Position numbers and translations under genes: made by a program
From: Pseudomonas sp. ATCC PTA-122608
GTDB taxonomy: Bacteria > Pseudomonadota > Gammaproteobacteria > Pseudomonadales > Pseudomonadaceae
Direction: 5' to 3'
NCBI RefSeq assembly: GCF_001952855.1
Contig: NZ_LPNO01000010.1
Span: 62,001-126,000, forward strand
DNA length: 64,000 bases
Shown here: one piece after another, positions 14,695-23,760 of the stretch
Position numbering within the stretch: position 1 is the stretch's first letter
Layout: the number at the start of each line of letters is the position of its first letter
Notes under the pieces: model-generated
What the model was told of the DNA's origin: nothing
The model's input: the letters and a program-made list of their open reading frames with translations, nothing else
The model's database searches: none

Positions 14695-16048
14695 ACCAGG
14701 CGAAGTTGGCCATGCCCTGCAGCGTCGGGGTAAAGGTGATCGCGACGCCCACCAGCGTCGCGGGCACCAGTGCCTTGACCGCCGTCCAGTTCACGCCGCC
14801 GTCAAAGTAGTAGCGCCCGCTCGGGCTGTCATCGAACAGCGCGTCCACATCGATCTTCTGCTTTTTGATCAGGTAGAAATCCACCAGCAGGATCCCGAAC
14901 AACGGCCCGATAAACGCCGCGAGGATGTCGAGGGTGTAGTGGATCATCAACGGGTTGTTGAACAGGTTCCACGGAGTGATGAAGATCGAGGCTACCGCCG
15001 CAATCATCCCGCCGGCGCGCCAGCTGATTTTGCTGGGTGCCACGTTGGCAAAATCAAAGGCCGGCGAGACGAAGTTCGCCACGATGTTGATGCCGATGGT
15101 CGCGGTGACGAAGGCGAACGCCCCCAGCAGCACAGCCATGTCGTTGTCGATGCGCGAGACGGTAGCAATCGGGTCGTGGAGCATTTCGCCGAACACCGGC
15201 AAGGTGCCCGAGACGATCACCACGGTAACCAGGGAGAACGCCAGGAAATTTACCGGCAAGCCCCAGAAGTTTCCGCGACGTACATCCTTCATCGTGCGGC
15301 AGTAGCGGCTGAAATCACCGAAATTCAAGGTCGGCCCGGAAAAGTACGAGACCACCAATGCCGTCGCCACGATGATTTGGCCAAACGCCTGCCAGCCTGA
15401 CAGCGACTTTTCCGCCAGGGTGAAGCTGATATTCGCCCAGCCCGCCTTCCAGACGATCCAGCCGGCCAGGGCAAACATCACCGCATAGACAATGGGCCCC
15501 GCCCAGTCGATGAAACGACGGATGGATTCCATGCCGGCCCAGAACACCAGCGCCTGGAGCGTCCACAGGCTGAGGAAACCGAACCAGCCCAGGTACGACA
15601 GGCCGGCAAAATGCGGCTCTGCGTATACCGCCATCTGTGGGAAAAAGCGCAGCACCACAATGATCAGTGCGCTGGACGCCAAGTACGTCTGGATTCCGTA
15701 CCAGGCCACCGCAATCAAGCCGCGAATCACTGCCGGAATATTCGCACCGAATACACCAAAGGCCAGCCGACAGATCACCGGGTACGGTACCGCCGCCTGT
15801 TGGCTCGGCTTGGCCACCAGGTTGGCGATCAATTGCACAATGCAGATCCCGGTGAGCAAGGCGATCAATACTTGCCAACTCGCCAGCCCCAGGGCAAACA
15901 GGCTGGCGGCGAATACGTAACCGCCGACGCTGTGCACGTCGCTCATCCAGAAGGCGAAGATGTTGTACCAGTTCCACTTTTGCGGCAGCGGTCCCAGGTC
16001 CTGGTTGTACAGGCGCGGGCTGTAGCCTTTGGGCAATTGTTCGGTCAT
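14606..16048 (-). CDS. NCS1-family transporter (hydantoin/allantoin/uracil type)
   Basis: A 480-residue NCS1 permease. The start of the mature pattern (YSPRLYNQDLGPLPQKWNWY, then FAFWMSDVHSVGGYVFAASL) and the central GPTLNFGDFSRYCRT motif are characteristic of the PucI/Mhp1/FurE-like branch, which imports hydantoins, allantoin, uracil or related rings with a cation. The start MTEQLPKG is supported by AGGAG 8 bases upstream. A dyad at 16240-16259 lies about 190 bases upstream and may be the operator of a GntR-type or similar regulator. No catabolic genes are adjacent, so the substrate cannot be narrowed. Confidence 0.87.
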   Translation of the reverse strand: MTEQLPKGYSPRLYNQDLGPLPQKWNWYNIFAFWMSDVHSVGGYVFAASLFALGLASWQVLIALLTGICIVQLIANLVAKPSQQAAVPYPVICRLAFGVFGANIPAVIRGLIAVAWYGIQTYLASSALIIVVLRFFPQMAVYAEPHFAGLSYLGWFGFLSLWTLQALVFWAGMESIRRFIDWAGPIVYAVMFALAGWIVWKAGWANISFTLAEKSLSGWQAFGQIIVATALVVSYFSGPTLNFGDFSRYCRTMKDVRRGNFWGLPVNFLAFSLVTVVIVSGTLPVFGEMLHDPIATVSRIDNDMAVLLGAFAFVTATIGINIVANFVSPAFDFANVAPSKISWRAGGMIAAVASIFITPWNLFNNPLMIHYTLDILAAFIGPLFGILLVDFYLIKKQKIDVDALFDDSPSGRYYFDGGVNWTAVKALVPATLVGVAITFTPTLQGMANFAWFTGCFLGGLFFLVLARREQVRAPAPMVAG

Positions 16049-16239
16049 CGCAGGGCTCCTCGTAAATACCGGCCTGCCACCCGCGACGGGAGTGCGTACG
16101 GGAGGCGGCATGGTTTGTATACGAGTTGATGAGCAGAATGCGTGCCAATGGAATGAAACTCGGCACAATCCCTCTGGCACGCGGGACTATCCGGAGATAG
16201 GCAGTGCCGCTTCGCTCAGGGATGGTGCAGATGATTCCT

Positions 16240-16259
16240 GTACACAATCAATTGTGCAC
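16240..16259. promoter_or_regulatory. Dyad upstream of the NCS1 gene, possible operator
   Basis: GTACACAAT-CA-ATTGTGCAC is an inverted repeat with one mismatch. It overlaps the stop codon of the DUF2177 gene and lies about 190 bases before the NCS1 start. The form (TTGTRYACAA-like) resembles operators of GntR/FCD-type regulators, but no such gene is nearby. Confidence 0.4.
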
Positions 16260-16655
16260 CCTGCGTGCACATTGATAGCCCACGGTGCAGCAAACCGCAC
16301 TCAGAAAGGTGCCCCAAGCGATGTCCATGACGGCCAGCCCGGCAGACCAGCCTTGCAAGGTCGCCCAATTGCTCAAGTCATAGGTGCCGTAAGCCACTAG
16401 CCCGAGCAACGCGCCAAGCCGCGCGGCACGTTGCCAGCCGCCGCTCGCCAAAGCCGGACGCACGACAAACACCAGACAACCGAAGACATAGAGGAGATAG
16501 AACGCCACGGCCGGGAACAGCCGCGGCTGATCAAGCATCAGGGGGCCGAGCAGCGCTTTGTAGGTCGGCCCCATAAGGACGCCGAGCCAAAGGCCGTCAA
16601 GGATCAGAAAGGCGAGCAAGGTGCCGAGGTAGGCGAAGAGCGTTTTCCTGGACAT
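16248..16655 (-). CDS. DUF2177-family membrane protein
   Basis: A 135-residue protein with four hydrophobic helices. The N-terminus FAYLGTLLAFLILDGLWLGV, the YLLYVFGCLVFVV helix and the YGTYDLSNWATLQGW motif are diagnostic of DUF2177. These small inner-membrane proteins have no established function. The start MSRKTLF follows AAGGGTC. A REP pair lies immediately upstream. It is separated from the next codirectional gene by about 200 bases and is probably transcribed alone. Confidence 0.85.
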   Translation of the reverse strand: MSRKTLFAYLGTLLAFLILDGLWLGVLMGPTYKALLGPLMLDQPRLFPAVAFYLLYVFGCLVFVVRPALASGGWQRAARLGALLGLVAYGTYDLSNWATLQGWSAGLAVMDIAWGTFLSAVCCTVGYQCARRVHN

Positions 16656-16668
16656 CGTCGTGACCCTT

Positions 16669-16781
16669 GTAGGAGCGAGCTTGCTCGCGATGGTCGTCAA
16701 CGATAACGCGCCCAGTCTGAATGAACACGTTGCCTTGACGTTCTTCGCGAGCAAGAACTAGGCGTCCCCCTCGCTCCTACA
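16669..16781. repeat. REP pair (GGAGCGAGCTTGCTCGCG type) with a damaged right arm
   Basis: The left arm TGTAGGAGCGAGCTTGCTCG and its interior (GTCAACGATAACGCG) match the other copies at 33994, 46793 and 52330. In the right arm about 14 bases (AACTAGGCGTCCCC) interrupt the palindrome between GCGAGCAAG and CTCGCTCCTAC, so pairing is broken. Confidence 0.85.
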
Positions 16782-16797
16782 AAAGAGCAAACCGCGA

Positions 16798-17634
16798 TCA
16801 GCTTAGTTCAATGCGATCCGCGTGGATCACAATGTGACCCTGCTTGTAGAGGGCGCCGATGGCCTTCTTGAAGTTGCCTTTACTGACACCAAACAAACTG
16901 CTGATCAGTGCCGGATCGCTTTTATCGCTGACCGGCAGGGTGCCGTTATTGTCACGCAACTTGGCGAGGATCTTAGAGTTCAGGCTGGAGGCCGCTTCTT
17001 CACCCACCGGCTGCAGGCTCAGGCTGATATTGCCGTCGGCGCGAATTTCCTTGATGAAGCCTTTCTCTTCCTTGCCCGGGCGCAGGAACTTGAACACTTC
17101 GTTCTTGTGGATCAGGCCCCAGTGCTTGTTGTTGATAATGGCCTTGAAGCCCATGTCCGTAGCTTCGGCCACCAGCAAGTCAACTTCCTGGCCGACCTTG
17201 TAGGTGGCCGGGGTCTTGTCCAGGTAACGGTCAAGACGCGCGGTGGCGGTGATGCGCTTGGTGTGTTTGTCGAGGTAGACGTGCACCACGCAATATTCAC
17301 CGGCGGTCAGCTGGCGCTTTTCTTCGGAGTAAGGCAGCAGCAAATCCTTGGGCAGGCCCCAATCGAGGAATACACCGATGCTGTTGACTTCAACCACTTT
17401 CAGACTGGCAAATTCACCCACCTGTACTTTTGGTTTTTCGGTGGTCGCGATAAGTTTGTCATCGCTGTCCAGATAAATAAAAACGTTGAGCCAGTCTTCA
17501 TCTTCACTGGGAATATCTTTGGGGATATAACGGTTGGGCAAGAGGATTTCGCCCTCTTGATCACCATCCAGGTACAAACCAAAGTTAGTGTGTTTAACCA
17601 CTTGCAAGCTGTTGTAGCGCCCGACTAAAGCCAT
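16798..17634 (-). CDS. cvfB: CvfB-like S1 RNA-binding protein
   Basis: A 278-residue protein of the CvfB/YitL family: several S1-like RNA-binding modules followed by a C-terminal winged helix. Module one begins GRYNSLQVVKHTNFGLYLDG, module two KVVEVNSIGVFLDWGLPKDL, module three LLVAEATDMGFKAIINN. The winged helix is at the end (ALISSLFGVSKGNFKKAIGA LYKQG, split here by a space). In Gram-positive bacteria CvfB affects virulence gene expression; in Pseudomonas the role is not defined. The start MALVGRYN was preferred because GAGGG lies 9 bases upstream and the longer start has no ribosome-binding site. Length is as usual for the family. Confidence 0.88.
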   Translation of the reverse strand: MALVGRYNSLQVVKHTNFGLYLDGDQEGEILLPNRYIPKDIPSEDEDWLNVFIYLDSDDKLIATTEKPKVQVGEFASLKVVEVNSIGVFLDWGLPKDLLLPYSEEKRQLTAGEYCVVHVYLDKHTKRITATARLDRYLDKTPATYKVGQEVDLLVAEATDMGFKAIINNKHWGLIHKNEVFKFLRPGKEEKGFIKEIRADGNISLSLQPVGEEAASSLNSKILAKLRDNNGTLPVSDKSDPALISSLFGVSKGNFKKAIGALYKQGHIVIHADRIELS

Positions 17635-17958
17635 TTCCAATACCCTCATTGCGTGGGCGGCATTCTACCCGAGTTGACGGCGGCGGTCCCGTGTAGCGGC
17701 GCACAGGCCTTAAAAATCACGGGTTTGCCGGGCAGCGCCCCGCTCGTCAGATCAGCCACCTGAATTCTGCCGGTGCCCACGGCCTGTTTTTCCCCTGGGT
17801 TTGTAGTTAAAACAGCGAGTTAGGTGACTATTGCAATCACTAATTTCGGACAATTCATAAACCCTCCGTATATTTCAGGGGGATATTTGCCAAGCAATTG
17901 TCAAGCATTTCATGTACGATGCATGGCCAAGTTAATTTTCTACAGGTTAGTGGCCGCC
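17635..17958. other. Intergenic region between cvfB and a small plus-strand gene
   Basis: About 320 bases with no convincing gene. The left half is GC-rich and the right half is AT-richer, and it should contain the divergent promoters. I see no clear operator, terminator or repeat. Confidence 0.4.
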
Positions 17959-18138
17959 ATGCGCGTAAAAGCATCCAACAGCAAAGCAAAGCCAGCTCCC
18001 GCCGTTGAAACCAGCGAATCGATCAACAGCCAAATTGCTGCATTCCTCAAGCAGGGCGGCGAAATCCAGCAAATTGCCAAAGGCGTAAGCGGCCAGACTT
18101 TCGGCCCGTCCAAGCAGATCACCCTGGGTAAAAAGTAA
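17959..18138 (+). CDS. Small conserved-looking protein of unknown function
   Basis: A 59-residue basic protein with a lysine/alanine/proline-rich start (MRVKASNSKAKPAPAVETSE) and a regular second half containing INSQIAAFLKQGGEIQQIAK and ending in FGPSKQITLGKK. The pattern suggests a short helix-turn-helix-like or nucleic-acid-associated peptide, but no family can be named. The start is uncertain: the frame is open further upstream, and the nearest AGG is about 13 bases before this ATG, so translation could begin at the GTG three codons earlier or at an ATG 12 codons earlier. Confidence 0.6.
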   Translation: MRVKASNSKAKPAPAVETSESINSQIAAFLKQGGEIQQIAKGVSGQTFGPSKQITLGKK

Positions 18139-18344
18139 TACCGCGCATCACACCTGGTCCCTAAGCGCTTTGCCTTTCAAGGCGCTAGGACTAGAGCCCG
18201 TAACACCCCCTGATCCACCCCCTTTAACACCAATCGACGAACGGGCTTCATCTGCGAACCATCGCCGGTATGCTTGCACACGTCTAGATCGGGCATTTGC
18301 CTGATATTTCCCGTTACTGCTCCTCGCTTTTCATGGAGTGAAGC

Positions 18345-19070
18345 ATGCTCAAATCCTGCATTTTCCTGGCCGGTGCCTTGTTGGCCAGCCCCCTCGCCGA
18401 AGCGCAGGTTTTCCAGCGTGAATTGGGTGACTTCGACCTTAAATTGGGCACCACGCCCAGCCGCAGCATGGCCCAAGGCCTGGTAAAACCCACCGCACCC
18501 GGGAGCGACTCGTTCCACGGCGGACTCGACCTGAGCCACGGCAGCGGCCTGTATCTCGGCCAATTCTCACCGAGCATGGGGATTTCCCCTACCAGCAACC
18601 TGGAAGTCGACTCCTACCTGGGCTTCAAGCGCCCCTTCGACCAGACCCTGGGTTATGAACTGGGGATGATTCACTACAGCTATCCCAAGCTGAGCCCACT
18701 CGACAGCCAGGAGTTCTACGGCGGCCTGACCTTACTGGGCAACCGTTTCGGCGCGTCCTTCAGCAACGACCCGGACCGCCAGGACAGCACCTTGTTTGCC
18801 GACCTCGGCGGCACCAAGCCTTTCGGCATCGGCGTCAGCATGAAGTACACCACCCACCAGTTGGGCACCCCGGTGTCGGTTGCCGATGGCAGCTCCATCC
18901 GCAGTTTCAGTGATTGGTCGGTGCAATTCTCCCGGCCGTGGATGGGCGTCGACCTGAACCTGATCTACAGCGATTCCAGCCTCAGCGGCGGCGATTGCTC
19001 GGCCTACTCCGGACACAACTCGCAATGCGACGGGCTATTGACCTTAAAAGCAGAGCGAGCGTTTTATTGA
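18345..19070 (+). CDS. TorF-type outer-membrane beta-barrel protein
   Basis: A 241-residue exported protein. The signal peptide MLKSCIFLAGALLASPLAEA is followed by Q as the likely first mature residue. The mature part has alternating strands (LGYELGMIHYSYP, FYGGLTLLGNRFGASFSND, FGIGVSMKYTTHQLG, SDWSVQFSRPWMGVDLNLIY) as in the TorF/Gcw_chp putative porins, and it ends in a terminal aromatic pair (FY). Two cysteines near the end (DCSAYSGHNSQC) probably form a disulfide loop. The role is unknown. The gene stands alone. Confidence 0.75.
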   Translation: MLKSCIFLAGALLASPLAEAQVFQRELGDFDLKLGTTPSRSMAQGLVKPTAPGSDSFHGGLDLSHGSGLYLGQFSPSMGISPTSNLEVDSYLGFKRPFDQTLGYELGMIHYSYPKLSPLDSQEFYGGLTLLGNRFGASFSNDPDRQDSTLFADLGGTKPFGIGVSMKYTTHQLGTPVSVADGSSIRSFSDWSVQFSRPWMGVDLNLIYSDSSLSGGDCSAYSGHNSQCDGLLTLKAERAFY

Positions 19071-19136
19071 TGAGCTGAACTGTCGCTGCACTGACGGGTT
19101 CAGATGCAATAACCTCGTCTGCGCAAGGACTCGCTC

Positions 19137-20003
19137 ATGCTGCGTCGCTTAAAACTACTGGTGATGTTGCTGACCCTCAGCATGGTGCTCGCCGGCTGCA
19201 ATCGGGTAGGCCTGGCTTATCGGAATCTGGATGTGATCATCCCTTGGACCCTCAGCGACTACCTGGACATGAATGCCGGGCAAAAGAGCTGGTTCAACGA
19301 CACACTCAAGGAACACCTGGCCTGGCATTGCACCACCCAATTACCGGGTTACCTGGACTGGCTCGACCGCTTGCAACAGATGGTCGACAACAACCAAGTC
19401 ACCGACGCCGCCCTGCAAACCCGGACCGCCGAGGCCAAGCAAGCCATTGCCGAAAGCGCCCGCGCAATCACGCCATCCGCCGTCGAATTATTGCAGGGGC
19501 TGAACGACCAGCAAGTACGGGATATGGAGCAAGCATTCGCCAAGGACCTTCGCAAGCGTCAGGACGAGTACCTGAAACCACCCCTCGAGCAGCAGATCAA
19601 GGAACGCGCCGAGCGCATGAACAAGCGCCTCGATACCTGGCTCGGCCCGCTAAGCGCCAGCCAGCAAAATCGCGTCACCGCCTGGTCGATCGCCTTGGGT
19701 GAGCAGAACCAACAATGGATTGGCAACCGCGCCCACTGGCAAACGCTCTTTATCGCAGCGGTCAAAGACCGCCACAGCAGCGACTTCCCCCAGAAGATCG
19801 AGCAACTGCTGGTAGACCGCGAAAGCCTGTGGACGCCGGAATATCGCCAGGCCTACGCCCAGACCGAAATTGCCGCCCGCAGCCTGGTCGTCGACCTGAT
19901 GGCTGAAAGCACCGTGCAGCAACGCCAGAAGCTGACACAGAAGATCGACAAGGTGCGCAGCGACTTCAAAGCCCTTAAATGCCTGAAGGCTGGCACCCCG
20001 TAG
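19137..20003 (+). CDS. DUF6279-type lipoprotein
   Basis: A 288-residue predicted lipoprotein: the signal MLRRLKLLVMLLTLSMVLAGC ends in the lipobox LAGC. The next segment NRVGLAYRNLDVIIPWTLSDYLD is typical of the DUF6279 group found in Pseudomonas. The rest is a long, mostly helical and charged domain with possible coiled-coil segments (LRKRQDEYLKPPLEQQIKE). Location should be periplasmic, attached to a membrane. No function is established. It starts 66 bases after the porin-like gene and may share its transcript. Confidence 0.75.
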   Translation: MLRRLKLLVMLLTLSMVLAGCNRVGLAYRNLDVIIPWTLSDYLDMNAGQKSWFNDTLKEHLAWHCTTQLPGYLDWLDRLQQMVDNNQVTDAALQTRTAEAKQAIAESARAITPSAVELLQGLNDQQVRDMEQAFAKDLRKRQDEYLKPPLEQQIKERAERMNKRLDTWLGPLSASQQNRVTAWSIALGEQNQQWIGNRAHWQTLFIAAVKDRHSSDFPQKIEQLLVDRESLWTPEYRQAYAQTEIAARSLVVDLMAESTVQQRQKLTQKIDKVRSDFKALKCLKAGTP

Positions 20004-20006
20004 TCA

Positions 20007-20396
20007 TCAGGCAATCTGTGCTTTCGACGCCACTTCATCAAACGTCGCCGGATCCAGCGCATCCGCCTGCTCGTCCAGCACCTGCCGCGGGTGATTATCG
20101 CCGGGGATGCTGCTGTCGATCAGGCTCAGCAACTGTGAGCCGCGCGGGGTTAATTTGAAATTCTCACCATTGCCGCACTCTTCCTCTGACCTCGACTCAA
20201 TAAAGCCGTGCTTGAACAATAACGCCTCGTAATCTGCTGCAAGCTTTTTAAACTCATCGAGATTACCGATGTGCTCTCCGGCGGCAGCTCTTTTAGTCGC
20301 TTCCTCTTCGGCATATTTGCGCGGGGCGAAGCTGGCGCCACCGTTCTGTACCTCATGCAGCAATCGTTCGATTAAATCCCAATCGTAAGTCGTCAT
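20007..20396 (-). CDS. DUF2513-like protein, possible regulator
   Basis: A 129-residue soluble protein. The start MTTYDWDLIERLLHEVQNGG resembles the beginning of DUF2513 proteins (usually M-x-R-D-M-D-L-I-R-x-I-L-x-x-I-E), which are annotated as phage-associated or regulator-like winged helices; the LTPRGSQLLSLI segment fits a winged-helix end. The start is supported by GGAGG 8 bases before the ATG. It converges with the lipoprotein gene with a 3-base gap. The assignment is tentative. Confidence 0.55.
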   Translation of the reverse strand: MTTYDWDLIERLLHEVQNGGASFAPRKYAEEEATKRAAAGEHIGNLDEFKKLAADYEALLFKHGFIESRSEEECGNGENFKLTPRGSQLLSLIDSSIPGDNHPRQVLDEQADALDPATFDEVASKAQIA

Positions 20397-20550
20397 CCTG
20401 ATTCCTCCTGAAGGCACACGAAATAGGCCCTTCAAAAGTGTGACATGCCGGACCCATCGTCCGTTCAGCCTAGCGGACAGGCGCAATTTTGCTGAACTTT
20501 TCAGCGCTTGCGGCCCTCAACCGAACATCATCGCCATGGAGGTCCGAACA

Positions 20551-20826
20551 ATGAAAACCCTGCTGAATATGGCCGTCGCCGCCACCCTGCTCGCAGCGCT
20601 ACCCGCGTGGGCCTGCACGCTGGAAGAAGCCACCGCCAAACGTGAGCAACTGGCCAAGGAGGTGACCAAGCTCACCCAACAGAATCCAGAGAAGGCCAAG
20701 GAAATCAACGAAGAGCTGCAGAACATGAAGCTGGAAACCGCCAGCGCAGACCTGCCCGACAAGTGCCAACTGATCGACCAGCGCCTCAAGGAAATGGACG
20801 AGGCCGCTGCAAAAGCCAAAAACTGA
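20551..20826 (+). CDS. Small periplasmic protein, helical
   Basis: A 91-residue exported protein. The signal peptide MKTLLNMAVAATLLAALPAWA precedes CTLEEATAKREQLAKEVTKL. The mature part is almost entirely charged helix with coiled-coil heptads and two cysteines (in ACTLEE and DKCQL) that could form a disulfide linking two helices. GGAGG lies 8 bases before the ATG. It is followed at once by a strong bidirectional terminator. The function is unknown. Confidence 0.78.
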   Translation: MKTLLNMAVAATLLAALPAWACTLEEATAKREQLAKEVTKLTQQNPEKAKEINEELQNMKLETASADLPDKCQLIDQRLKEMDEAAAKAKN

Positions 20827-20830
20827 GGCG

Positions 20831-20861
20831 AAAAAAAACCGGACATCGTCCGGTTTTTTTG
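20831..20861. terminator. Bidirectional terminator
   Basis: A-tract, AACCGGAC-ATC-GTCCGGTT stem, T-tract. It serves the small periplasmic gene on the plus strand and the helicase gene on the minus strand. Confidence 0.92.
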
Positions 20862-20872
20862 TGGCTAAAGCC

Positions 20873-22219
20873 TTACTCGGCAGCCGGAGCTTCCGGCTTG
20901 CGGCGCTTCAGAGGCGCCATGCCATCCTTGCTGACCAACGACAGGTTGTCGGTCTTTGGACGGTTGGCGATCTTGCGCTTGGTCGGCGACTTCGCGCCGG
21001 CCTTCTTCTTCTCGCCCTTGGCGTCGACTTTTTTCTTCTTCACGCCAACAGCCTTGCCCGATGCCTTGACCTTCTTCGGCCCGCTGTAAGTGCCTTTGAC
21101 TTCTTTGATGGTGCGGCGCTCGAACGACTGCTTCAAGTAACGCTCGATGCTCGACATCAGGTTCCAGTCACCATGGCAGATCAGCGAGATCGCCAGGCCA
21201 TCGTTGCCGGCACGCCCGGTACGACCGATACGGTGTACGTATTCGTCGCCGCTGCGGGGCATATCAAAGTTGATCACCATGTCCAGGCCGTCAACATCCA
21301 GGCCGCGGGCGGCAACGTCGGTGGCGACCAGGATCTTCACGCCGCCTTGCTTGAGGCGGTCGATGGCCAGCTTGCGGTCCTTCTGGTCCTTCTCACCGTG
21401 CAGGACGAACGCCTTGTACTCCTGAGCCACCAGGCGACCGTAGATGCGGTCGGCCATGGCCCGGGTGTTGGTGAACACGATAGCCTTTTGATAGGTCTCG
21501 TTGGCCAGCAACCAGTTGAGGATCTGCTCTTTGTGCACGTTGTGGTCAGCGGTGATGATCTGCTGACGGGTGGTCGAGTTCAGGTCGCTGACGTTGTTGA
21601 CCTGCAAGTGCTCAGGGTTGTTCAGGATCTTGGCGACCATGTCGCGCAGGGTCGAACCACCGGTGGTGGCCGAGAACAGCATGGTCTGCTGGCGGTTCAC
21701 GCACTCTTGCACCAGGCGCTGCACGTCGTCGGCAAAGCCCATGTCGAGCATGCGGTCGGCTTCGTCGAGCACCAGGACTTCAACTTCCTTGAGGTCCAGG
21801 TTGCCGGCGTTCAGTTGCTCGATCATCCGGCCCGGAGTGCCGATCAGGATATCCGGCACCTTGCGCAGCATGGCGGCCTGGACCTTGAAGTCTTCGCCGC
21901 CGGTGATCAGGCCGGACTTGATGAAGGTGAACTGCGAGAAGCGCTCCACTTCCTTCAAGGTCTGCTGGGCCAGTTCGCGGGTTGGCAGCAGGATCAGGGT
22001 CTTGATGCTGACGCGGACTTTAGCCGGGCCGATCAGACGGTTAAGAATCGGCAGGACGAAAGCGGCGGTCTTGCCACTCCCGGTTTGAGCCGTCACCCGC
22101 AGGTCACGCCCTTCGAGCGCGAGCGGGATGGCCGCTGCTTGCACAGGCGTTGGCTCGACAAATTTAAGCTCGGCCACGGCTTTGAGCAGGCGTTCGTGCA
22201 GGGCGAATTGGGAAAACAC
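20873..22219 (-). CDS. DEAD-box RNA helicase (SrmB/RhlE-like)
   Basis: A 448-residue DEAD-box helicase with all core motifs: Q-motif FVEPTPVQ, Walker A AQTGSGKT, PTRELAQQ, TPGR, DEAD (VLDEADRMLDMG), SAT, and the second RecA domain with ATDVAARGLDVDGLD and HRIGRTGRAG. The C-terminal tail of about 90 residues is lysine-rich (SGKAVGVKKKKVDAKGEKKK), as in ribosome-associated helicases, and should bind RNA non-specifically. The start is a GTG (FSQFALHERLL) 8 bases after GAGG; the longer TTG start lacks support. It probably acts in ribosome assembly or RNA decay. Confidence 0.88.
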   Translation of the reverse strand: MFSQFALHERLLKAVAELKFVEPTPVQAAAIPLALEGRDLRVTAQTGSGKTAAFVLPILNRLIGPAKVRVSIKTLILLPTRELAQQTLKEVERFSQFTFIKSGLITGGEDFKVQAAMLRKVPDILIGTPGRMIEQLNAGNLDLKEVEVLVLDEADRMLDMGFADDVQRLVQECVNRQQTMLFSATTGGSTLRDMVAKILNNPEHLQVNNVSDLNSTTRQQIITADHNVHKEQILNWLLANETYQKAIVFTNTRAMADRIYGRLVAQEYKAFVLHGEKDQKDRKLAIDRLKQGGVKILVATDVAARGLDVDGLDMVINFDMPRSGDEYVHRIGRTGRAGNDGLAISLICHGDWNLMSSIERYLKQSFERRTIKEVKGTYSGPKKVKASGKAVGVKKKKVDAKGEKKKAGAKSPTKRKIANRPKTDNLSLVSKDGMAPLKRRKPEAPAAE

Positions 22220-22412
22220 GGGTGCTACCTCGAAGAAATACAAAAAAACAGCTGCATAGGGTAACGGTTTCGGGCGCTCAGGCCGAGTTTCTTTACGCGA
22301 ACTGCGTTAATCAGCCGCTTTTTTGTCAGGGAATTTGTCCACAACGACAACTTTGACTGACTTAAATGCTCTAATCGCCCCGTCACGTCCTACAGAAGAA
22401 TCGCGTTTACCC

Positions 22413-23711
22413 ATGGATATCAAACAGCTCTGGCTCAACGTCAAAGACCTTTGGGGCACCCTCGACGAGCACCCGTTGTTGCATTCCAGCCTGGCGCTGA
22501 TGGTGTTGCTGGTGGTGGCATTGCTGCTCGGACGAGTGGCTCGGTACCTCATCCTGCACGCCGTCAAGTTGCTGGGCCGGCAACCCGCGCTGCACTGGCT
22601 CAACGACCTGCGGCACAATAAAGTCTTCCACCGCCTGGCGCAGATGACGCCGTCACTGGTGATCCAGTTCGGCCTGTACCTGGTGCCGGACCTCAGCAAG
22701 ACCGCCACCCTGTTCATCGGCAATGTCGCCCTGGCGTTCACCATTCTGTTCATGGTGCTGGCGATCAGTGCACTGCTCAACGCCCTGCTGGATATCTACG
22801 CCCGCACCGAACACGCCCGCACCCGCTCGATCAAGGGCTACGTGCAGTTGGCGAAAATGGTGTTGTTCGTGTTTGGCGCAATCATCATCGTCGCCACGCT
22901 GATCGACCGCTCGCCGCTGCTGCTGCTTTCCGGTCTGGGTGCAATGTCGGCGGTGATTCTGTTGGTCTACAAGGACACCCTGCTGTCGTTCGTCGCCAGC
23001 GTGCAATTGACCAGCAACGACATGCTGCGGGTCGGCGACTGGATCGAAATGCCCCAGGTCGGCGCCGACGGTGACGTAGTGGACATCACCCTGCACACCG
23101 TCAAAGTGCAGAATTTCGACAAGACCATCGTCTCGATTCCCACCTGGCGCTTGATGTCCGAGTCGTTCAAGAACTGGCGCGGCATGCAGGCTTCAGGCGG
23201 CCGGCGGATCAAGCGCAGCCTGTATATCGACGCCAGCGGCGTGCGTTTCATCCGCGACGACGAAGAGCTGAAGCTCACCCAGGTACACCTGCTGACCGAC
23301 TACATGAGCCGCAAGAAGGCCGAACTCAACGCCTGGAACGAAGCCCAGGGGAATGTCGCCGCGATGTCGGCCAACCGCCGGCGCATGACCAATATCGGCA
23401 CGTTCCGCGCGTATGCGTTGGCCTATTTGAAAAGCCATCCGGAAATCCAGCCGAACATGACGTGCATGGTGCGGCAGATGCAGACCACGGCCCAGGGCAT
23501 TCCGCTGGAGATCTACTGCTTCACCCGCACCACCGCATGGGCCGACTACGAGCGGATCCAGGGCGATATCTTCGATTACCTGCTGGCGGTGCTGCCGGAA
23601 TTTGGCTTGAGCCTGTACCAGCAGCCGAGTGGCGGTGACTTGCGGGCGGGGATGTTGCCGGCGGTGCTGGGGGCCAGTCATTTGCCGGAGGTTGAAATAC
23701 GTCATGGTTGA
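22413..23711 (+). CDS. MscS-family mechanosensitive channel (YbdG-like)
   Basis: A 432-residue membrane protein. Five hydrophobic segments in the first 190 residues are followed by the MscS core (LLSGLGAMSAVILLVYKDTLLS as the pore-lining helix region, SVQLTSNDMLRVGDWIEMP as the start of the beta domain). Length and the long soluble C-terminal domain (FRAYALAYLKSHPEIQPNM) match the YbdG/miniconductance branch rather than small MscS. It would release solutes on osmotic down-shock. The ribosome-binding site is weak. Confidence 0.85.
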   Translation: MDIKQLWLNVKDLWGTLDEHPLLHSSLALMVLLVVALLLGRVARYLILHAVKLLGRQPALHWLNDLRHNKVFHRLAQMTPSLVIQFGLYLVPDLSKTATLFIGNVALAFTILFMVLAISALLNALLDIYARTEHARTRSIKGYVQLAKMVLFVFGAIIIVATLIDRSPLLLLSGLGAMSAVILLVYKDTLLSFVASVQLTSNDMLRVGDWIEMPQVGADGDVVDITLHTVKVQNFDKTIVSIPTWRLMSESFKNWRGMQASGGRRIKRSLYIDASGVRFIRDDEELKLTQVHLLTDYMSRKKAELNAWNEAQGNVAAMSANRRRMTNIGTFRAYALAYLKSHPEIQPNMTCMVRQMQTTAQGIPLEIYCFTRTTAWADYERIQGDIFDYLLAVLPEFGLSLYQQPSGGDLRAGMLPAVLGASHLPEVEIRHG

Positions 23712-23724
23712 CTAGGTCGGCATG

Positions 23725-23755
23725 CCGTGGCGAGAGGGCCGCTCCCTCGCCACGG
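23725..23755. repeat. Short hairpin resembling a single REP unit
   Basis: CCGTGGCGAG and CTCGCCACGG form a 10-bp stem. The sequence resembles the GTGGCGAGGGAGC repeat at 7529 but is shorter. It may serve as a transcription stop for the channel gene, though there is no T-tract. Confidence 0.6.
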
Positions 23756-23760
23756 AGGCC

